Source of the DNA: Pyrus communis
Taxonomy: Eukaryota; Streptophyta; Magnoliopsida; Rosales; Rosaceae
Assembly (NCBI RefSeq): GCF_963583255.1
Contig: NW_026908891.1
Span: 52,001-116,000 of the forward strand
Length of the DNA stretch: 64,000 nucleotides
Direction: 5' to 3'
Part shown: positions 33,294-45,952 of the stretch, in pieces
Position numbering within the stretch: the first letter of the stretch is position 1
Layout of the letters: every line of letters begins with the position of its first letter
Notes under the pieces: model-generated
Seen by the model: the letters and a program-made list of their open reading frames with translations, nothing else
Databases searched by the model: none
What the model was told of the DNA's origin: nothing
Translations under genes and position numbers: made by a program

Positions 33294-34418
33294 AATTTCA
33301 ATGTCAAACTCTTGGAGAAGAAGCATCCATCGAATTAGCCTTGGTTTGGCCTCCTTTTTGGTGAATAAGTACCTTAGAGCTGCATGGTCAGAATATACAA
33401 TTAGTTTAGTGCCAAGTAAATATGAACGAAACTTATCTAAAACAAACACAACGGCAAGAAGTTCTTTTTTCAGTGGTAGAGTAGTTTAATTGAGCATCAT
33501 TTAGGGTCCGGGAAGCATAATATATGACGTGTGGTTGCTTGTTCTTCCTTTGGCCCAAAACAACCCCTATTGCATAATCGAATGCATCACACATTAGCTC
33601 AAAAGGCAATGTCCAATCTGGTGGAATGATAATGGCTGCCGTGGTAAGCATGTCTTTGAGATGCTTGAATGCCGTCTCACACTCCTCGTTGAACTCAAAA
33701 GCCACTTCTTTTTGTAGGAGACGGCATAGGGGTTGTGCACTCTTGGAGAAATCCTTGATAAATCACCTATAGAATCCTGCATGGCCAAGAAAAGAACGAA
33801 CCTCTCTAACCGAAGTAGGAGAGGGTAAGTAACGTACAAGATCTATTTTAGACTTATCAACTTCAATTCCTTTTTCAGAGATGATATGACCCAAAACTAT
33901 GCCTTGTTTAACCATAAAATGATATTTTTCCCAATTCAAAACAAGGTTAGTTTCCATGCATCTTTTCAAGATTAAAGTAAGATTATGCAAACAATCATCA
34001 AATGAGTCTCCAAACACACTAAAATCGTCCATAAACACTTCAATTATTTTCTCAACATAATCCGAGAATATACTTACCATGCATCGTTGGAAAGTGGCCG
34101 GTGCATTGCATAAACCAAATGGCATACGACGATATGCAAAAGTACCAAATGGACAAGTAAAGGTGGTCTTTTCTTGATCATCTGGCGCTATGACTATTTG
34201 ATTATAACCCGAATAACCATCAAGAAAGTAATAAAAGGAATGACCGGCTAACCTTTCAAGCATTTGATCGATGAATGGCAAAGGAAAGTGATCTTTCCTT
34301 GTTGTGGCATTTAGCTTCCTATAGTCAATGCACACTCTCCAATCGGTTTGAATGCGTGTAGGCACAAGTTCATTCTCTTCATTCTTCACCACCGTGACTC
34401 CGGTGAAACCCAACAGCT
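33294..34418 (-). pseudogene. Relic G: RT and RNase H fragment of a third Athila/Tat-type element
   Basis: Two pieces in one frame (34413-33763 and 33705-33433) are separated by a TGA where relatives have an Arg codon (GFYR-stop-FIKDF against [10 protein letters not shown]), a CGA-to-TGA change typical of methylated cytosine decay. Motifs are [36 protein letters not shown] and [11 protein letters not shown]. RNase H follows with ELMCDAFDYAIGVVLGQ, in which the usual Ser of DASD is Phe. An extra T in a T run near 33465 breaks the frame at STTEK. The fragment starts abruptly at 34418 before the RT region is complete and ends where element A inserted. Confidence 0.88.
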
Positions 34419-35098
34419 ATTAAATAAGACTCAAAAACACTAAACTAGACTCTATAGACTCAAAACTAACTTTGGACACTTAAAACAGCAACCAATAATA
34501 AAAAAGACTCAATTTTAGACTCAATAAGTGATTTGGACGAAAATAGGACTTGACTTGACTCAAAGGACTAAAAGAAAACAGGTTTTGACTCAAATATGAA
34601 GACTTGGCGATTGTTTTTGACGAATTTTAAACTTAAAACAAAAACTTTATAGAAAACACTTTTGAAAAACGAATTTAAGTAAAATAAATGGGTAAAAGGT
34701 TAGTTAGAGGGTCCTTCTCCATACATGATATATGCATACAAACCAATGTCCAATTATTATTCCTTTAGACTATGAATGACAATGCCCCAAATTAGTTGCA
34801 TCGCACAACTAACCCTCAAGTTTTCCTTATTTCATTGAATTAGATGGAATACGCATCTAAACCAAATTATCTTTTTCAAGTTTTTTATATTAGATACATA
34901 TCAAAAGTCATTAAGTTTTGTGAAAACTATAAGCATTGACAAGGCATTCATCACTATGAAACACATGAGACTCATACCAAGGATTTACTTAACGCGATTG
35001 TGACTAGCAACCTCCACTACTTGTGAATATAAGTGAATAACTATTATATGAAACCCCCTTATATTCTAGCATCAAATTCATGCATGCAAATTAAGTGT
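34419..35098 (-). repeat. Strongly diverged L-type LTR fragment
   Basis: Contains recognisable L-LTR U5 words (GCAACCTCCACTACTTGTGAATATAAG type, near 35009) with many substitutions. It stops at 35098 in the middle of the LTR. No coding sequence is visible. Confidence 0.65.
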
Positions 35099-35935
35099 CA
35101 AAACAAGTTCAAAAGACTCAAAACTGCCTAAAAACACTAACTAGGCAGTTTCTGACCTTAAACCCAATTTTGGACGAATTTAAGATGTAACTTGACTCAA
35201 GACTCTTAAAAACACAAACTAAATGTATTTCTAACTAATCTAACACTTTAAAATAAATGGGGGAATGGTTTTGGATGAATTTAAACTAAATGCGCAGATT
35301 CTAATTAAAACAGATTATAAAAACGAAATTGATAAAATAGAATGATGAAAAACTAGTTAGAGGGTTCCTTATCCACACATGAACATAAGCACATAATTTG
35401 ACTCCCAATTATGACTTCAACAAACGATGAATGAAAATGCTCCAAGTTAATTAGGTACGCTTAAATTAACCTTCAGATTTCCCTAGATTCATTGGATTGA
35501 ATGGGATACGCATTACAACCAAATTATTCCTAATCAAAGTCCCTAACATGGAATACGCATGATAGAGACATTCAACAAAGATCATTAAGTTCAACGGAAA
35601 TCATAAACATCGACTAGGCATTCATAACTATGGAATACACATGTTAATCCAGCCTAGGGTTTACTAAACACAATCGTGACTAGCGATTTTTACTACTCAT
35701 GAATATAAGTTCATAACGATTAGGTGAAATTCCCTTAAATCCTAGCATCAAGTTTAGGCATGCAAATTAAGTGTCGACCCTCAACCCACATACATAAACA
35801 AGTTCTTAATCAAAACAGAAAAGTAACCCACATCTAAAGTTCATGAATTCATAACTGGAGTAAATCAAATCATAACCAACATATGTCCATGGCTTCAAAT
35901 TCGCCTCTAACTAAAAAGAAATTAGTTCCACATGT
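35099..35935 (-). repeat. Second L-type LTR fragment
   Basis: Restarts at CAAAACAAGTTCAAAAGAC, an earlier LTR position in reverse reading, so it is a separate copy. Runs to AAAAAGAAATTAGTTCC. No terminus or target duplication is visible. Confidence 0.6.
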
Positions 35936-38137
35936 TTAACATAATTGAACAACAAGTTAAATTAAACATGAAAACAGAAACAAGAAAAGAAAGAACAAAT
36001 TGATGGAATTGAATGGATGGAAAGTTAGCTATGGGGTTCATCTCCACATATGTTATACTTGCATAATAAAACGATTTCCAATTGCATTTCAATAAATTAT
36101 GAAACTCATCACCCCGGGTCAATTAGGTCCGCTTAAATTAACCGTCAAGTTTTCCTTAAGTTAATGAATTGGATGGGTTAGCGCAACGCAATTCACTACA
36201 TTCTCCAAAAGTCCTTTACGTGAACAGCACAATAAAGATACAATCAAAGATCATTAAGCATTATGAAAACTATAAGTGTTGACGAGGCATTCGTTACTAT
36301 GATGAGCATGAAACTCGTGCCAAGAATTCATTTAACGCGATTGTTTATAAGCAACCTCCACTACTTGTGAATATAAGTTCATAACGATTAGGTGAAACTC
36401 ACTTATATTCTAGCGTCATATTCATGCATGAAAATTAAGCGCACATTCTTAATAAACATACATAAATAAGTTATCAATCAAACGGTTAAACAAATTGAAT
36501 CAACAACTTATGAAACGCAATTAGAAGTAATCAAATCAAAATGCAAGCATAAACATTTATTTCAAATCCCCCCCTAGCCAAGGGGGGTTTAGTACCTCAT
36601 ACGTACAAAATAAAGAGAATCAAAGAAACACCTAAACATTCCAACAACTCAAACTTGAATTGTATGAACGTTTAGGCACTCTTCTCTTCCATTCCTCATT
36701 CGTACAAAACAAAGAGTATTGAATTTAAACATTGAAATCAAAGAAGCACCTAAACATTCCAACAACTCAAACTTGAATTGTATGAACGTTTAGGCACTCT
36801 TCTCTTCCTCTTCGTTGTAGCACAAGGTCTAAGGATAGTTTGATGGTGTGAATGGTTTGGGGAGTGGTGGATGAATGGAAGAGGAGTGGTGGAAATGGAA
36901 GGATGGTGTTTGGATTGTAAGGGAGACTCACGGCCAAAGGGAAGTGTTTGGTGTCTACATTTCTGCAATGGATGAGTTTCTGAAATGGAAGTGTGTATGA
37001 GAATGGATGCAATGGATGCTTATTTATAGGTGAAATGAGGGGAACATGACAGCTAGGAGGGAATGTGGCTGCATGTTTGAATGATTAAAGGATGCATGTG
37101 GGTTGGAAATGCATGTGCAATGAATATGTGGCTGCATGTGCAAGGGGACAATCTGGAAATGAAGGTGAAATGAAGTGGAATGACAATGGCATGTGGAATG
37201 GCTGGAAAGTGTATGAAACTCACGGCAATGATGGTGATTTTCTAGTGGTGAATGGTAATGCAATGTGTTTGCATGTGAATTAAAGTTATGTGAATGATTA
37301 GGGTGAATGTGCATGTGCTTTGACAGCTAGGATGAATTAATTAATGGGAGTGCATGTGGCTTGGTTGGAATGAATGGAATGCAATCTGAAATGGGAGATG
37401 GAATGGGATGCACGGCAATGATGGTGTTTGTGTGAATGATGGCAGATTGTGTGGATGATTTGTTTGTTGTTTAAAGATGCATGTGGATGAAATATACAAT
37501 GGGAAAGTATGTGATTGACAACTGGGATGAATGGTGGCTGCAATGATGAATACATGTGGCTGAAATGAAAAGGGAAATGCAAAGGAAAAGCTGGAAATGG
37601 GAGTGAAGAGTCACGGCAAAGGTAAGTGTTTGGTGATGGGTGCATGTGGATGATTTGGGAGAAAGGTGGATGAATGTGCATGTGCAAGGTTGTTGTTGTG
37701 ATAAGTGATAAGTGTATGATATGATAAGTGAATGATATGATAAGTGAATGATATGATAAGTGAATGATATGATAAGTGGTGATGATAAGTAATGATATGT
37801 GGGAGTGTGGCTGAAATGAAGGAGTGGAATGTTGGAATGTTATGCACGGCTAAGGATATAGGAAAGGTTTAAATGTCCTAAAACTAAAGGGAACAAGGTT
37901 TCAACACTTTGGTCTTCAATGAGGTCTTCAATTTCGTCCAACACTTTGGCTCCAAGCATAAGCTATCCATCCTTAGCCCAAAAGTGCTCCAAAAGTCTCC
38001 AAAATGCATCTTTTTGCTCCTTTAGCCCTTTGGACCTACAAACACGGAAAATAGCTTAAAGTAATAAAATAACTAAAGAAACATAATGTAAATGCACGAG
38101 AACAAGCCATTTAAGTCGCATGAATATGCTCCTATCA
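35936..38137 (-). repeat. Nearly complete L LTR, minus strand, truncated at its U5 end
   Basis: Ends in an intact TATGCTCCTATCA at 38137 but lacks TGATGCGAG at the other side. It contains a hairpin unit at 36631-36676 with a second at about 36752, a C7/G6 hairpin near 36568-36587, a TATA box (reverse, 37021-37028), a GCATGTG-dense block and the TGATAAG array (37690-37790). Confidence 0.82.
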
Positions 38138-38345
38138 ATAAGCAAATCACATTTATGCCTTAAGAAATAATAACCGGACGTAATCAATTCATATAAAACA
38201 TATTATCATGGCTTCGAATTCACCTCCAACTAAAAAGAAATTAGTTCCTCATGTTCGCAAAACAAAGATAATTAAATTTAAACATTGAACTAAGACAAAG
38301 GATAGAATGCACCTAGAAACTCTCCACACTCCAATGGCAGATTTC
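38138..38345 (-). repeat. Short L-LTR remnant
   Basis: Matches the stretch around AACTAAAAAGAAATTAGTTCC of the neighbouring fragment. It probably belongs to the LTR into which the copy starting at 38346 inserted. Confidence 0.5.
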
Positions 38346-39742
38346 TGATGCGAAAATTAACTTAACACACAAATTAACCCTCTTTTGACAATTGTAGCAT
38401 ATAAATAAGTAGGGATCGTTCTTACACCGGGGATTAGGAGGGCTTGCTAAACACTCTAAACTGACTCAAATAACTAAAATTAACCTTTCAAACACTTAAA
38501 CTCACGTAAAAAGACTCAACTACGTTCACAAGACTCAAAATAGGCTAAAAACACTCAAAACTGCCTTAAAAACACAATCTGGGCGGTTTTGAGCCTAAAC
38601 ACAAATTTGGACGAAAATTGATTCTAACTTGACTCAAAACTCTTAAAAGCACAATCTAAAACATATTTGGACCAATTAGACACTCTAAGACAATTGGGGA
38701 TTTGGTTTTGGACGAAAATCAAACAAACAAAACGAATATGTAAAATAGGCAGATTTAGGCGAATTTGATAAAATTAAGTGGATGGTGAGATGGCTAGGAG
38801 GTTTTTCTCCACACATGGCATACTTGCATACAAAATAATCTCAAGTTGCTTATTCGATGAATTTATGAACCTCAACACCCCAAGTTAATTAGGTACGCTT
38901 AAATTAACTCTCAGATTTCCCTTAGGTCATTGAATTGAATGGAATTAGCGCATTGCAATCAAATTATTCCTTAAAAGTTCTCTATATGAAAGCGCATAAT
39001 AGAAAGACAATCAAAGATCATTAGGTTCTATGGAAATCATAGGTGTTGACGAGGCATTCGTAACTATGAAAGCGCATGATACTTATGCCAAGAGTTTACT
39101 TAACATAATTGCGACCAACAATCTTAACTACTCATGGATATAAGTTCCCAACGATTAGGTGAAGTTCCCTCATACCCTAGCATCATGTTTATGCATGCAA
39201 ATCAAGCGTGCACTCTCAATTCATATACATAAACTAGTTTTAATTAAAATAGATAAGTAAATTGAATTCATCATTCATGAAATCACAACTGAAAGTAATC
39301 AAATCATCATGCAAATATAACCATGGTTTCGAAATTCCCCCCTAGCCAAAGGGGGGATTAGTTCCTCATGCTTGCATAACAAAAAGTATTGAATTTAAAC
39401 ATTGAAATCATAAGAAAGAATACACCTAAATGCTCAGCAATCCAAGATGAATTCGATGCACAGATTGGCTCCTCTTCCTCCTCCTTGCTGCGGCACAAAG
39501 TTTGGGTGATGGAATTGGTGGTTTTGGGTGGTGTTTTCTTGTTTGGAGGGATGGAGGATGGTTGATTATGGTGGGGAAGGTGCGGCAGAGTTGTATGGAT
39601 GTGTAGGGAGATGTGTGGATGTGTAGAATGGAGAATGGAGGTGCGGCACAAGGGTTTCTGAATAGCATAAGGGGGTGGTACGAATTTGTGGCTGAAAATA
39701 TGTTTATATAGTCCTAGGGTTTATTAGATTAGGGTTTACTTA
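38346..39742 (-). repeat. L LTR, minus strand, interrupted at 39742
   Basis: Starts TGATGCGAAAATTAACTTAAC (U5 terminus in reverse) after ATTTC. Includes C/G hairpin remnants at about 39337-39357 and a TATA-like TATATAAA on the minus strand (39703-39710). It is cut by a plus-strand LTR inserted after ACTTA. Confidence 0.8.
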
Positions 39743-41039
39743 TGATAGGAGCATATTTAGGCGACTTACTTAGCTTGTTTTCGTGCATTTATATTGTTAA
39801 TTCATAGTTGTTTTTGGCGTTTAAGCCATTTTCGTGTGTTTTTAGGTTCATGTGGCTAAGGAAGCAAAAAGATGCATTTTGGAGCATTTTGGAGCAAAAT
39901 TGGACTTGGAAGGGATAACTTATACTTGGAGCAAAAGGAATGGACGAAATTGAAGAGTTGATGTCACAAGGATTCCTACTTGAAGTAGCCACACACCTTC
40001 CACATTTCAACCACATGCACTTGTTCCTCCATCATTGCACCAACAACAACCTTGCCATGCACTCCCTTTAATTAATTCAATCTAGCTGTCATTCACATGC
40101 ATTTCATTCATCATTTCTACCCCCACATGTCCCTTTAATCATTCAAACATGCACTCCCTTTAATCACATGCATAAATCAGCCACATGCATCTCCCATCAC
40201 CATATCAGATTTCCATCATATTCACATGCATTCCATCCTTTAAAACATTGCACATGCACTCCCTTTAATTAATTAAGCCACATGCACTCCCATCCATTTC
40301 ATCATTGCAGCCAACACATGCTTTCACATGCATTTTCAGATTGTCCCCTTGCACATGCAGCCACATATTCATTGCACATGCAATTCCAACCCACATGCAT
40401 CCTTTAATCATTCAAACATGCAGCCACATTCCCTCCTAGCTGTCATGTTCCCCCCATTTCACCTATAAATAAGCATCCATTGCATTCATTCTCATTCATT
40501 CTTCCACATTTCAGAAAATCATCCATTCACACCAAGAAACATCCCCTTGGCCGTGAGTTTCCCTACAAATCCAAACACCACTCCTCTTCCATTTCCATCA
40601 CTCCCCAAACCATTCACACCATCAAACTATCCTTAGACCTTGTGCTACAATAAAGAGGAAGAGAAGAGGGCCTAAACGTTCATACAATTCAAGTTTGAGT
40701 TGTTGGAATGTTTAGGTGTTTCTTTGATTTCAATGTTTAAATTCAATTCTCTTTGTTTTGTATGTTTGAGGAATGGAAGAAAAGAGTGCTTAAACGTTCA
40801 TACAATTCAAGTTTGAGTTGTTGGAATGTTTAGGTGTTTCTTTGATTTCAATGTTATGAAGAACTAAACCCCCCTTAGCTAGGGGGTGATTCGAAATATA
40901 TGTTTATACTTGCATTTTGATTTGATTACTTCTAATTACGTTTCATAAGTTGTGAATTCAATTTGTTTAACTGTTTTATTGATAACCTATTTATGTATGT
41001 TTATTGAGAGTGCACGCTTAATTTTCATGCATGAATATG
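39743..41039 (+). repeat. L LTR, plus strand, interrupted at 41039
   Basis: Starts TGATAGGAGCATATTTAGGCG. It contains a CATGCAT-dense block, CCTAGCTGTCATGTTCC at 40437-40453, a TATA box (40464-40471) and the duplicated hairpin segment (about 40672-40840). It stops at GAATATG where another LTR inserts. Confidence 0.85.
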
Positions 41040-42303
41040 TGATAGGAGCATATTCATGCGACTTAAATGGCTTGTTCTCGTGCATTTACGTTATGTTTCT
41101 TTAGTTATTTTAGTCCTTTAAGCTATTTTCGTGTGTTTGTAGGTCCAAAGGGCTAAAGGAGCAAAAAGATGCATTTTGGAGACTTTTGGAGCACTTTTGG
41201 GCTAAGGATGGATAGCTTATGCTTGGCGCCAAAGTGTTGGACGAAATTGAAGACCTAATTGAAGACCAAAGTGTTGGAACCTTGTTCCCTTTAGTTTTAG
41301 GACATTTAAACCTTTCCAATTTCCTTAGCCGTGCATAACATTCCAACATTCCACTCCTTCATTTCAGCCACACTCCCACATATCATTACTTATCATCACT
41401 ACTTATCACTTATCATAACCACATATCATATCACTTATCACTTATCACTTATCACTTATCATCATCACTTATCATAATCACTTATCACTTAACATGCACC
41501 CATCACCTAACACAAAACCTTGCAGCCACATGCATTCCCCTTTTGCACATGCTTTCCCATTTCATTATTCATTCACCTTAATCATTCCCTCACATGTTTT
41601 CCCAACCCATTGCAGCACATGCACATTCACCCTTCATTATTTCCATCCACATGCATTTATCATCATTCACCCTAGCTTTAAGTCACATGCAAACACATTC
41701 ATTTCAGCCACATGCATCTCCCATCTCATTTCCAGATTGTCCCCTTGCACATGCAGCCACTTATTCAAAGCACATGCATTTCCACCCTTTAATCACATGC
41801 ATAAATCAGCCACATGCATCTCCCATCACCATTCCAGATTTCCACCACCCTCCTAGCTGTCATGTTCCCCCCATTTCACCTATAAATAACCCTTCATTGC
41901 AGCCACAAAAGGGGGGATCCATTCACCACAGAAATAAGGCCTTTGTGCCAGAAATTCATCCATTCCATAAACACTTCCATTCCATTGTACATACCACCAA
42001 CACTTCCCCCTTTGTGCCGTGAGTTTCCCTTACAATCCAAACACCATCCTTCCATTTTCACCACTCCCCAAACCGTTCACACCATCAAACTATCCTTAGA
42101 CCTTGTGCTACAACGAAGAGGAAGAGAAGAGTGCCTAAACGTTCATACAATTCAAGTTTGAGTTGTTGGAATGTTTAGGTGTTTCTTTGATTTCAATGTT
42201 AATTTCAATACTCTTTGTTTTGTACGTATGAGGAATGGAAGAGAAGAGTGCCTAAACGTTCATACAATTCAAGTTTGAGTTGTTGGAATGTTTAGGTGTG
42301 TCT
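41040..42303 (+). repeat. L LTR, plus strand, truncated at the junction with element H
   Basis: Starts TGATAGGAGCATATTCATGCG, with a TATA box (41881-41888) and the duplicated hairpin segment. It breaks off in GTTTAGGTGTG at about 42303, joined to gag of element H across TCTTTG, a short match shared by both parents. The 45691-45952 fragment is probably the far end of this same LTR. Confidence 0.85.
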
Positions 42304-43112
42304 TTGTGTTGAGCATTAGACCCCAACATCTCATAAATGTTATATGACTCTTGAGCATTCTTTTTCTTCAATGCTCCACCTGCTGCATTATCAACAGTTG
42401 ATTGACAAGTTTGGGTTAGTCCATCATAGAAAATTTGCATTTGTAAGTGAAAAGGTAACCCATGGTGTGGACATTGTATCAAGAGGCCTTTAAAACGCTC
42501 CCAACACTCATTGAAAGGTTCTCCATCATCTTGTTTGAAGTTGAAGATTTGTCCCCTTAATGTGGCTGTCTTTTGAGTGGAAAAGAACTTCTCCAAGAAC
42601 TTCTTAGCCACGGCATCCCATGTGGTGAGGGAACCTGGTGTTAGAGTCATCAACCAACTCTTGGCCTTATCTTTCAAGGTGTAAGGAAACACTCTCATCC
42701 TCAAATTCGCTTCACTCACTCCCTGCAAAGGTAAACCACTCACAACATTGTAAAATTCTTTAATATGAGCTAAAGGGTCTTCATTAGGTAAGCCATAAAA
42801 TGAGGGAAACATATGAAAATGTGAAGATTTGAGATCATAGTTTCTAGCTTCTGTGGGCAGCAAGATGCATGAAGGTGAATTTGGTATGATTGGTTGAGCA
42901 AAGTCCTCCAAAGCTCGAAGTTCATCTTCGTTGCCCGCCATCTCTTCTTCTCTTTCCCAATTAAATTGCTCAGATTCTTTACTTGTTGAACTAGGTGAAT
43001 TCCCTTCCTCTTCCTCACGGCTAAAGGATGAACTTGATGGCACAAAATTGTCCAAAGTGTGGCCCTTCAACCGTTCAATTCTTTGGCCTAACTCAACAAG
43101 TTTATTTGACAT
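42304..43112 (-). pseudogene. Element H gag fragment (N-terminal 268 or so codons)
   Basis: Starts at ATG 43112 ([17 protein letters not shown]). The translation is identical to element I through the retrotransposon-Gag domain ([22 protein letters not shown] cut to its first part here, [26 protein letters not shown]) and ends at AQHKD. After that the frame runs into L-LTR sequence and adds about 18 foreign residues. The zinc knuckle and all enzyme domains are lost. Confidence 0.88.
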
Positions 43113-43611
43113 ATACTACCTGAAATAAAATAACACAAGTGTGAATGAAAATCTACTAGCAAATAACAATGAAATGAACAAAAATAAACTTAAAAACGTT
43201 TGAAAGGACTCAAAGGACTCAAAACAAGCTAAAAACTCTCAAAACTGCCTAAAAACACAAACTGGGCAGTTTTGACACTAAACTCAACTTTGGATGAAAA
43301 TTAGGTTTAGGCTTGACTCAAAATGCTTCAAAACACAAGATAAGACAGATTCTAAGCTTAAGACTCAACAAAATATGGGGAGAAATTGTATTTGGACGAA
43401 ATGCAATTAAATGGACAGATATAACGAAAACAGATTGTAAAGCAAATTGATGTAAACCAATGGATAATGGAATGGCTAAGGGATTCTTTTCCACACATGA
43501 AATGTATGCAACTTAAATCAACTTCCAGTTATCAATTTGACAAGTTATGAACCTTGACACTAATCAAAATAGCAAGCAAGCAAACAAGCAATTACAAGGG
43601 ACTGAAATCAG

Positions 43612-43629
43612 TCCCCGGCAACGGCGCCA
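43612..43629 (-). other. Primer binding site of element H (tRNA-Asp)
   Basis: TGGCGCCGTTGCCGGGGA on the minus strand, four bases inside the LTR end ...ACATCAACA. A perfect 18-base complement to plant tRNA-Asp. Confidence 0.9.
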
Positions 43630-43633
43630 TTTT

Positions 43634-45690
43634 TGTTGATGTATAATTCCTTCCTAATGCTAGAATATATTTAGTATAATGGCACAAGCAAGGGTGTCGA
43701 ATCCGCAGGGACTAATTGGACCTATGTAACTACTTGTTTTGCAAGAACTCTAAGAAATGAATCAAACTAAACAAACTAGGCAGATTTGGAAATGAATCAA
43801 ACTAGTCTAAATAGACAGATTTGTTGTTGTAACTTGAAAGCATGAGAAAATGAAGTAAACACAAATAAATGAATCAACAACTAATGTAATGGGATAGTAT
43901 CAATGGAAATGAAGCTAGGGATTCGGTTTCACCATTGCTCAACTAAGTCCATGTTTGTCAAGTTAGTTTGTACTCATTCATCTACCTATTTCTTGAGTTT
44001 GTTTCACTTGGATATGATCAACCATATGATGTGTGGATTTGATCAAATGTCTCTAATCATGAACCTAATTGTGATGTGCAACTTTGGTTCATAATCAAGA
44101 TTATGTAATGTACAAGAAACTTTCATAAAACCAAAGGGAATAACTCGGCAGGATGTGTGCTAAACACTCCCTTCATTCATTCACATATCTACCAAGATTA
44201 TGCATGATGTGTGTTCTAATCTTGGCTACACAACTTTGTGATTAATTCAAATGATGATCAAACATTAAAATCAACACACTAAGTCACCATTAAAACAGAA
44301 AATGAAACAAGAAATAGATGGACAAACTGAGCATTCTAACTTAATTACATGGCAAACTTTGCAAGGTTACATCGAATCCCTAGAGGAAGATTAGTTACAC
44401 TTCATGTTTACAAAGGTTTAACATAAAAATAAATAACATGAGTGAACATAAGATTAAGAAGGAGAAACCCTTGAAGCAAAACTGATGTTGAAGTCCTTGA
44501 AGAGTTCCTTGGTGTTGCTTCTCCAAATGTGGTGCGGATGAAGGTAGAATGGCTTGGTTGAATGGTTTCTGCCCTTGGGACAGAAAATGGACAGTGAATG
44601 GAGTGAAATGGGAGAGGTTATGGGTGTGTAATGGACTGGTTGAAGAACAAGTTCTGTGAATGGTAGAGAAAATGGACAGTTTCTATGAAAGGCAAAGAAT
44701 GCCGAATGCCAAAAAATGGAATGGAGAGGGAGAATGAGTGTGGATGATAATCAGAAGTGGTGCAAGAAAGGTGTGTGTAATAGAATAATTCCGAGAGAGA
44801 AAATGAGTGAGTCTCCCTTAGTGAATTTCTGAATGTGGCTCTCACATTCAGATTGGATCTCTATCTGCACAAGTGACATGGAATAGCATCAAATGAGCTG
44901 GAATTGAATGGGTTTCTGAGGTGTTGTTCTCACGGCATGGACAAGGTCTGCAAAGGTGTGGTTTGTTTAATCAAAATGCATGTGCCCTTGCAGCAACAAG
45001 TGAGTGGAATCTGCCAAGGTGAATTGTTTGTACAAATTCTGGAAAGGTGAAGAAAGCACACGGCATGGAATGATGGAATGAGTGAATTTCTGGAATAAAG
45101 GATGCAAGGAATGGACATGATCTGCAGGTATGTGGTTATTTAATCCAAGATACATGTGCAAAGTCTGCCACAAGGGAGTGGACAATCTGAACTGGTTATA
45201 ATAATCTGGAAATGGGAATGGAAGTGCACGGGATGGACTTGAAGGAGTGCTGAAATGGCATGGAATGTTTAATTGAGATGCATGTGGATTTCTGCCTTGG
45301 AATCACATGGGAGTGCACGGTATGATGATGTTTGTTGGTGTAAATATGGCTGAAAGGTTTAGTTAATGGGAATGGGTGTGGAAGTGCACGGGATGGAATT
45401 GAATGAATTGGAAATGCATGTGAGTACTTGGCAAGGTATTTGAACATGCATGTGAATGTATGTTTTGGTGTTAGAACCACCCAATCTGACTTCACTCTTT
45501 TTGCCTTGTTTAGATTCACCCAATATGGCCGAATTGCACCACATTCCTTCATTTGCCCTCCAATTGATTTTAATACACACTTGGCTGCACACTAACACCA
45601 AACAATGTAAAATGCAACTAGTTTAATCCAAAAACAATACAAAAACGCCAAATAAGAAAGATATACATGCATGCAAAATATGACTTATCA
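43634..45690 (-). repeat. 5' LTR of element H (M family)
   Basis: 2057 bp, printed as TGTTGATGTATAATTCC ... ATGACTTATCA. It matches the LTR at 45953-47883, with indels in the middle. Open frames inside are shadows. Confidence 0.88.
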
Positions 45691-45952
45691 TGAATCAAGC
45701 CATAATCTTAAATTCGTCCAACATTGGGTTTATGGTCAGAAACTGCCTAGGTAGTGTTTTTAGGCAGTTTTGAGTCTTTTGAACTTGTTTTGAGTCCTTT
45801 GAGTCTTTGTGAATGTTTTTTTTTAACTTTGTTTTTATGTTTTTGAGTCAAATCCAAGTGATTAGCAATCCCTCCTAATCCCCGGTCCAGAACGATCCCT
45901 ACTTATACATATACTACAATTTGACAAAAAGAGGGTTTAATTTGTGTGTGTA
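45691..45952 (+). repeat. 3' end of an L LTR between elements H and I
   Basis: Begins TGAATCAAGCCATAATC and runs to GGGTTTAATTTGTGTGTGTA, the last 270 or so bases of an L LTR minus its final TAAATCTCGCATCA. Element I inserted after GTGTA. With 41040-42303 this is probably one LTR that was hit by both M elements and lost about 0.9 kb. Confidence 0.75.

Larger units (their letters stand above)
42304..45690 (-). mobile_element. Element H: truncated M-family retrotransposon (5' half)
   Basis: Minus-strand element with the 5' LTR (43634-45690), PBS (43612-43629), leader and the first 268 or so gag codons. Everything downstream is deleted at 42304. By sequence it is a close sister of element I at an offset of 11861. 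Confidence 0.88.
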
